DNA from: Adiantum capillus-veneris | Taxonomy: Eukaryota > Streptophyta > Polypodiopsida > Polypodiales > Pteridaceae | Assembly (NCBI GenBank): GCA_014529385.2 | Contig: CM043942.1 | Span: 2,086,501 to 2,150,500, forward strand | Direction of reading: 5' to 3' | DNA length: 64,000 nucleotides | Part shown: positions 57,252 to 64,000 of the stretch, in pieces | Layout: every line of letters begins with the position of its first letter | Numbering within the stretch: position 1 is the stretch's first letter | The notes under the pieces: model-generated | Databases searched by the model: none | Told to the model about the DNA's origin: nothing | The model's input: the letters and a program-made list of their open reading frames with translations, nothing else | Program-made: the position numbers and the translations under genes

Positions 57252-57256
57252 CATCC

Positions 57257-58870
57257 CCCACAATATACTTGTGAAGGAATGTTTCACCCACCATATACAT
57301 TCATAGACAGAAGCTCTCATCGGTTGCCTTGCAAAAACTTCTAGAGAGTGTAGATCCATGCCAACCACACACTGAGAATACGGAGTAATTTACTTTTGGA
57401 TTAAATTTATAATTGGCACTTGATGGGCATCACCTTCAATTGGTTTTTCCATGCTCACATAGTCACATCTACTGCTCCACAACACTTTGGCAAGCCTCTC
57501 TGTGTTTTGAAACCCTTCTTTACATGAGCCATCTCAATAGCATCTCTCGACCAGTAAATAAATCAGTTCTTGTACAAAAGTAAGCTATAAATGAAATTAT
57601 AGACAATCTAGGAGATGGCTAACTTATCGACCCCAAAGTGCTCGCTTATCTCAATCAATCTGGTGCCACTTACTAAGTGCAATATGGAATTGCTACCATC
57701 TTCTCCAGAGATCACTCTTCCACTTTTTATCCTCAATGCCTCTAGAATATCACATCGATAAAGATGCTTGTAGGGGAACAAGATAAATTGTTGTAGAAGA
57801 AAAACTAGAAATCAAAATACTTCTTTGAAGAGCTGGTCATCCCCTCGTGTAGTCATCACATAGAATTTTCAATAGCTGCTTGCTTGAGGTCCGACGATTA
57901 ACATAGAAGTGAGTCAAGCAGCAAAGCGGGTTGCTATTTGATGACCCTTTTCACAACAATAATCCCTCCTATGATTGGTGGATGACAAAGTTTTTTTTTA
58001 GAGAGCAAAAGAACTTTGAAACTCACGCACACACCCTATGTACAATGGCCTCACCGGTAGGGAGAGAGGCATCCCATCACACGCACACACCCAACTGGGA
58101 ACAATCCCTAAGGACTTAGAGCATGTCTTCAGGTTGCTAAGGGGGGATTGAATCCAAGACCTTAGGCACATAGGCTATGTTTCAAAAAATTGAGCTAGCA
58201 CCCATTGTGACATGATGTACAAAGTTGGCAACTAGGTCAGCGAACCAAACTACCTGGTTGTGGGTTGCCAACTTGTCACATGTGAGCTGGCTCTTAGCTC
58301 AGACAATAATTAAAGAGGTCCGTGTCTAGTTGGATACTTTGGAGTGAATGACTCTTCAAGGGAGTAGTGGTGCCCACGTTGAATGAATGTTCATTGAGCA
58401 ATAAACGATCGTCCTCAGGGCTGAGAAGCTCTACTCAACTACTAAAAGTTTTGTGTGTTGTTTATCTGGAAAATGGTGGCCTCATTAGGTCCTCATGACT
58501 GCTTACCAAACACATTGCAAATCACCTGTGGCCAAGTAGAAAACTCTTCAGACATTCCAAATGGGTCACAGGCTGGAAGTACGGCCAAGTGTCCAGCAAA
58601 GAAGCGATCTTAGAGTCCAAATGCGAAAGTTTCACACATCATTGACAAAGAAGGTACAAATTTTTTTGCAAGCAATTGATCTGTGCAAAAAATGAATTTT
58701 GTCAGGTTTAGAATCCCATAGAATTTTTAGTATGCATTCTTAATAAGAAAAGATAACTATATACCCTCAAAGAATAAAGTAATGCTTTGTAAAGTGGTTG
58801 AAAATTGGAGAAAATGGGAATTATTTTCTACATGAAAGGTCTATCAAAGTTGACAATACGGAAGCAATGA
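57257..58870. other. Right flank of copia-A, nothing recognised
   Basis: I find no gene. Short direct repeats of ACGCACACACCC occur near 58024 and 58080, and a small inverted repeat (GTTGGCAAC and GTTGCCAAC) near 58215-58270. Confidence 0.4.
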
Positions 58871-58872
58871 AC

Positions 58873-58875
<3 letters not shown>

Positions 58876-58961
<86 letters not shown>
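58876..58961. repeat. (GA)n microsatellite, about 43 units
   Basis: This is an uninterrupted dinucleotide tract at the upstream border of the 59-60 kb repeat array. It gives spurious Arg-Glu and Ser-Leu frames. Confidence 0.95.
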
Positions 58962-58964
<3 letters not shown>

Positions 58965-60245
58965 TCTGAACATACCAACCTTGGCAATGAATTGATGAAA
59001 TACAATGGGGGCCTTGGGTGCTTATATACTACCCTTGGGGGCCATAAGTACCTCCCTAAGGAAATTTCTCTACCCAAGATTTGACAAATAGGTAAAAAAA
59101 ATACCTAAAGCCAAAATAAACAATTGGGATCACATTGGACTATTCACTTGAGATTCTATAAAATTTAACACCCTCTCTGCAGCTCATAGTGGACATACAT
59201 AGTGAGACCAAGTTGATGAATAAGCTATGGACACTCCAACAAAAATTGTCATGCTTGATACACCTCGGATTTGTTGTTATCAACGTATCACCTTAGAAGA
59301 ATGCCATCTTGAGCACCGGTTGTGTCATAGAAAATTTATATACTAGCCTTGGGGGCCATAAGTACCTTCCTAAGGAAATTTCTCTACCCAAGATTTGTCA
59401 AATAAGTAAAATAAATACCTAAATCCAAAATAAACAATTGGGATGACATTAGACTATTCACTCAAGATGCTATAAACTTTAACACCCTCTTTGCAGCTCA
59501 TAGTGGACATACATAGTGAGACCAAGTTGATGAAGAATGCCATCTTGAGCACCGGTTGCGTCATAGAAAATTTATATACTAGACTTGGGGGCCATAAGTA
59601 CCTTCCTAAGGAAATTTCTCTACCCAAGATTTTTCAAATAAGTAAAATAAATACCTTAAGCCAAAATAAACAATTGGGATCACATTAGACTATTCACTCA
59701 AGATGCTATAAACTTTAACACCCTCTTTGCAGCTCATAGTGGACATACATAGTGAGCCCAAGTTGATGAAGAAGCTACCATGGACACTCCAACAAAAACT
59801 GTCATGCTCGATACACCTTGGATTTGTTGTTATCAACATATCACCTTAGAAGAATACCATCTTGAGCACAGGTTGCCTCATAGAAAATTTATAGACTAGC
59901 CTTGGGGGCCATAAGTACCTCCCTAAGGAAATTTCTCTACCCAAGATTTGACAAATAAGTAAAGTAAATACCTAAAGCCAAAATAAACAATTGGGATCAC
60001 ATTGGACTATTCACTGAAGATGCTATGAACTTTAACACCCTCTCTGCAGCTCATAGTGGACATAAATAGTGAGACATAGTTGATGATGAAGCTACCATGG
60101 ACACTCCAACAACAATTGTCATGCTGGACACACCTCGGAATTGTTGTTATCAATGTATCACCTTAGAAGAATTCCATCTTGAGCACCAAATGCCTCATAC
60201 AAAATTGAACTGTAGACCACACTACGTCCAAGAATCCCCATTTGT
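58962..60245. repeat. Tandem array of a ~316-bp repeat, four units
   Basis: Landmark CTTGGGGGCCATAAGTACC starts near 59035, 59351, 59586 and 59902, giving spacings of 316, 235 and 316 bp. The short unit lacks about 80 bp around CACCTCGGATTTGTTGTTATC. A fifth copy lies at about 56.5-56.84 kb inside copia-A, also next to an AG microsatellite. The unit has a TATATA-like word and short open stretches but no recognised protein. It may be an LTR or a non-autonomous element that has multiplied in tandem. Confidence 0.75.
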
Positions 60246-60868
60246 GAGCTATGAACATATCACGTCCAAAATTTCCTAGATAATAAACTTTGAAACACAG
60301 CCCATCCATAATCTAGCAAACAACAATGGATTGGTGCAGTCATCCATAGCGTTTTAAATACGTTTCATTGGTTCCTTGCTAGATGCATGTGCATTGAACT
60401 TGACCCACGGGTTAAAACACCAGTAACTTGAATTTAGGTCAATCGGGAGCATTGTTTGCCGCTCTTTGCCACTCACAAGCCTTCCTTGGCTGAAGCTAGT
60501 GGCGCCGATGGCATCCACTTGACTAGAAGACTCGAATCCTTGCCAGTGTAGTCTCTACCACACCAACAAACTACCAAAGGTGGCAATGGTAGATGCTATT
60601 AAGACAAGAACTACCTTGTGATCCGGTGGGCACCTCAATTTTGCCAACCATATGAAAAACATGCACACCTGTGGAGAAGAGAGATCACTGAGGTAGAAAG
60701 AGATAGGACCATAGTTACAGGGAACGGCCATTTCCAGGTCTTCATTCCCCATTCCCATCCCAATTTCCCATTCTGTGTTTCAAACGTGAGTCTCCGAAAC
60801 AGGGAATAGCATTTCATGCATGTCGCCATTCCCCGTTCTCTGTTTTGGGTAACTATGGACAGGACATC

Positions 60869-60925
<57 letters not shown>

Positions 60926-61863
60926 GGAAAGCCTCTCCATGTTGATAAACAATATGCTCATACAAGTGACATGCCAACTGGATAGACCCAATGTACACAC
61001 AACTGCGACTGCTACTGACACTGCCAATTGCTCCTGCACATAAAACCATTGACACAGTCTCCACATGTGCATCACCTCCAACATGGTCTGAGAGCATAGA
61101 TATGGTGCATCTCCTCATATTGGCTAGATCTGGATGTGGATCTAGATCTTGGAATAGGAAACCTTTCACTGCATAGTCACAAGGGCCAATGATAGGCTTC
61201 CCTGAGATGCTACTGCACCATGGAGATGATCTCTGAGCTCTACACTTTCTACCCACCAAAAACGCTACGACTGAGTGTTGCCCTGTGTGGCTAGGAGAGG
61301 AAATGCTAGGTTTCCATGCTGAAAAAGGCTAGCTTGGCCGCCTGTTAGGTACAATGGAAGTGTTTAATGGATTTAGCTCGGATCTAGTACTCCGCAGAGA
61401 CATAAGGGACACTTTACTTCACTTGAAAGAACTGAACTCAACTCAAAGAAAGAGAGACACGACACGGTATGTCGGGTCCCAAACCCACAACGGACCCCTT
61501 GATCTGTTTCGAGAGCAAGTACTTGTTTTATTCTTTCACAATGCTAGTACAATGATGCTAAATGTTGATACTACTGATGTTGGGTACTTGATATTGATGG
61601 GTCTATGTCAAAGACGATGAAGTCGATGGGGCGGTGAGGTTCTGTGGATCTATGTCAATGAGGATGATGACGATGACGAGCTTCTTGATGGATATGTGGA
61701 TCTATGTCCACAACGATGATGAGGTTCTTGAGAGGTCTCTGGATCCTTATGTCGAGGCAAGGCATAAGGGGCACTAGGTGTTGAGGTACTGTCACAAGAC
61801 ATGCATCACATGCCAATAGAAAAGAATAGGTTGAACAGACTTTTAGCACTTCAATAACAATTG

Positions 61864-61915
<52 letters not shown>

Positions 61916-62365
61916 TAGATCAGTTATCATCCATGGAGGTCAGATATGAACTATGGGACTGGAAACAAAACACTACAAAGAGTTCATCGAAGCAAGTGGT
62001 GTTGGGAGATACATCTCAGTTAAGGACTAGGCGTCCAACAAGGGGTAAATAAAAAGGAAGATTAGTTGAACAAAACCTATGGAGAAGAAAATGAGGAAGG
62101 AGCCGGTTTGGGAGTTCAAAACTCTTGGATGATAGCTTTACCTCCTTGATAGACTGCCCACTTCCCTACTGCGCATGCTTCTTGCATCTTTTGAAGTTCT
62201 GCGTTCTTTTGCTTGAGTTGGGCGGGTGTAAGATTTTTTGCAAACCACATTTTGGTGTCCTTGAGAAGCCTCGATTGCTCAAGGAGTTTGATTTGGGCTG
62301 TCTTTGTCTTGAAGGTAAGGATAACACGGTTGGTGTGATGCCTGTGTGTAAGAGAGGGGATTGTT

Positions 62366-62408
<43 letters not shown>

Positions 62409-64000
62409 CGTGACACGAAGTGGCTGAATTCCACTTTGAAGAGTATTTGTCCCTAACCTTGGCATCCCTTTTGGTATTTCTTTATATTTCATCAACATAG
62501 TACAAGCTGGTACATGCTCTGCACCTTCTCCCATAAGTGTGTCAGAGAATGAGCCCTAGCCTCATATTTAAAGGCCCCTAGGCCCAAAAGCAGTTTACAT
62601 GAAAAGCCTTCAAACTGAAAATCATCTGGTCCAAAAGCACCAGTGCCAAAATCTTCCAGCACGTTTTGTGGTGTTAGCGTGCAAACGACAAGGAAAGGGA
62701 GTGCCTCTATAGATTTGCACGAGTCACTATCAGAAGGAAGAACTATTGCACCGTCTAAACCACCTGTGAGGATAAGCACCTATAAAGATTTATGAAGAAC
62801 CCTTCTATAATGAAGCACACTTGGAATTAGGAGAAACCAAGGACATAAATATGTAGTTTGTTTCCAGAAGATGTCCGTAGAGCATCCATAGGCTAAAAAC
62901 AGATAAAAGATGAGAGAGATATGGCATCTTGAAGTTGGGGGTGTACTCTCTCTTGCTAGAAAATGAGCTCTCTGGAAAGTTTTCAGGTGTTGCAAAGAAT
63001 TGGAACTATAAAATGGGGCCTCTTTTGATCTTTTATCCCAAGAGATTTCTTCGCTCTCTTCAGCCAACAAGGCTCTCTTGCAAGGCTTCATTTAATTGGT
63101 CCATTTTTGGCCTCATTTGGGTAGGAAATGGGCAACTGCTGACTTTTGGGCCAAGATAAGAGGTGGGAGCTAGGGTCCAGGGGACCAAGAGAGTGGGAAG
63201 GCACTTGGGAAAGTAGTGGGAATCCAAAATGGCACCATTTTCTCCCCCATGAAGCCCACAAGTCTCCATAGCCAAGGCTTGAGAGAGCTCCTCTCTCTTT
63301 TGATACACCCCTAATGGGCACCCCATCCTCTCCTTATAGCCCCAATTTCCTCCTTCCCCCTTCCCATGTGGGTTAATCCCAATGCCACATGGCATCCTCC
63401 TCTTGCACTTTTCCAACCCCTTCCTCCCCCCATAAAAATTTCCAGCTTGACCCCTTCTCAGGACCAACTTCCCAGGGGTATAGTGCACCGCTTCGGCCAC
63501 CAAATGCAATGCCATAAAGAACAATCTGGAGCCCATTACTTTGGCTATCTCCAAAAAGTTACAATCTGGGAATTTTTTATTTTAGATCATCAAATTGGCC
63601 CAGTTGCCTTTGTCGCATGCATCTGCAACCACTTTCTAAGTCGAGACCGCCCACTTTGGACGTACATAACTCATGATGTACAAGTCTGATTTACAAGCTA
63701 TAAAGCACGGCTGAGAATACGTATTGAAAACCATGTTTTGGGAACTCGAACATCCCAAAACACTAGTACACAAGCCCGGAAAAATCAAACCTTTGTACAT
63801 GAATTTTTACATGGTCACTCCCAAGACTCGAAGCACTATGTACACATATACACATGAGGCTAGTTAGCAAGCTTTTTGGCATGATCTAATGACTTTGTGT
63901 GCATCCAAACAATGCTTGACATAGCTTGCCAACCCCTCCTAGAGTGCTTGATCATTCACGACAAGCAGAGGTTACAGGGGTTAACAATCACTGCAACTCA
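60246..64000. other. Right end of window: non-coding, with microsatellites
   Basis: I recognise no gene or element. (AG)n tracts lie at about 60870-60920, 61868-61918 and 62370-62402. The open frames here are short, often run through the microsatellites, and show no family motif. Confidence 0.4.

Larger units (their letters stand above)
11164..57256 (-). mobile_element. Copia-A: Ty1/copia retrotransposon expanded to 46 kb by nested insertions
   Basis: Two LTRs of 354 and 353 bp (11169-11522 and 56899-57251) are alignable end to end and are flanked by the same 5-bp sequence CATCC (11164-11168 and 57252-57256). They lie 45 kb apart. The primer site for initiator tRNA-Met abuts the right LTR and a polypurine tract abuts the left one, which fixes the minus orientation. 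Coding parts appear in the right order: Gag, protease and integrase at 33.74-31.96 kb, then integrase C-terminus, reverse transcriptase and RNase H at 13.71-11.74 kb. The gap is filled by the 18.2-kb DNA element. A second gap, between the right LTR and the surviving part of gag, is filled by copia-B and another repeat. The Gag N-terminus was not found. Confidence 0.9.

Noticed and set aside
60246-64000. Protein-coding gene at the right edge
   Set aside because: Longest frames are short, lack any family motif, run through microsatellites, and have no convincing splice or start context.

Overview
The window looks like nuclear DNA of a land plant. It holds plant-type Ty1/copia and Ty3/gypsy LTR retrotransposons, primer-binding sites for plant tRNA-Asp and initiator tRNA-Met, GT-AG introns, many (AG)n/(AC)n microsatellites and long non-coding stretches. 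The gene families in the central element make me lean towards a seedless plant such as a fern or moss relative, but the sequence cannot prove this. I see no ordinary host gene, no RNA gene and no CRISPR array. Almost everything is a nest of mobile elements.

Layout. (1) 1-~7 kb: the 5' part of a minus-strand gypsy element (gypsy-1): LTR, tRNA-Asp primer site, leader, and a Gag-protease frame interrupted by two stop codons. (2) ~7.1-11.16 kb: microsatellites, foldback repeats and local duplications. (3) 11,164-57,256: one minus-strand copia element (copia-A) with both LTRs and a matching CATCC target duplication. It has been blown up from about 5 kb to 46 kb by later insertions. Inside its integrase sits an 18.2-kb terminal-inverted-repeat DNA element (13,714-31,952). 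Its gag region is broken by a plus-strand copia (copia-B). The reverse transcriptase of copia-B is in turn split by a complete 19.07-kb gypsy element (gypsy-2, 36,268-55,337) with an ATGGT target duplication. (4) 57.26-64 kb: repeat-rich flank with a degenerate tandem array of a ~316-bp unit and long (AG)n tracts.

The most interesting object is the 18.2-kb DNA element. Its right half carries, on the plus strand, a large protein with an RNase-H/DDE-like arrangement (DUF7869-like by memory), the likely transposase. Its left half carries, on the minus strand, a four-exon gene that seems to join a ParB/sulfiredoxin-like domain to a degenerate DNA-methyltransferase-like domain, followed by two FCP1/NIF-type (HAD) phosphatase-like genes. 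Between and inside these genes lie some 30 copies of a palindrome, consensus GCTCGAACTTAAGTTCGAGC, which I did not notice outside the element. All its genes carry in-frame stops and a few frameshifts, so this copy is decayed. Most of the stops could be C-to-T changes of CAA, CAG or CGA codons, as expected for methylated, silenced DNA.
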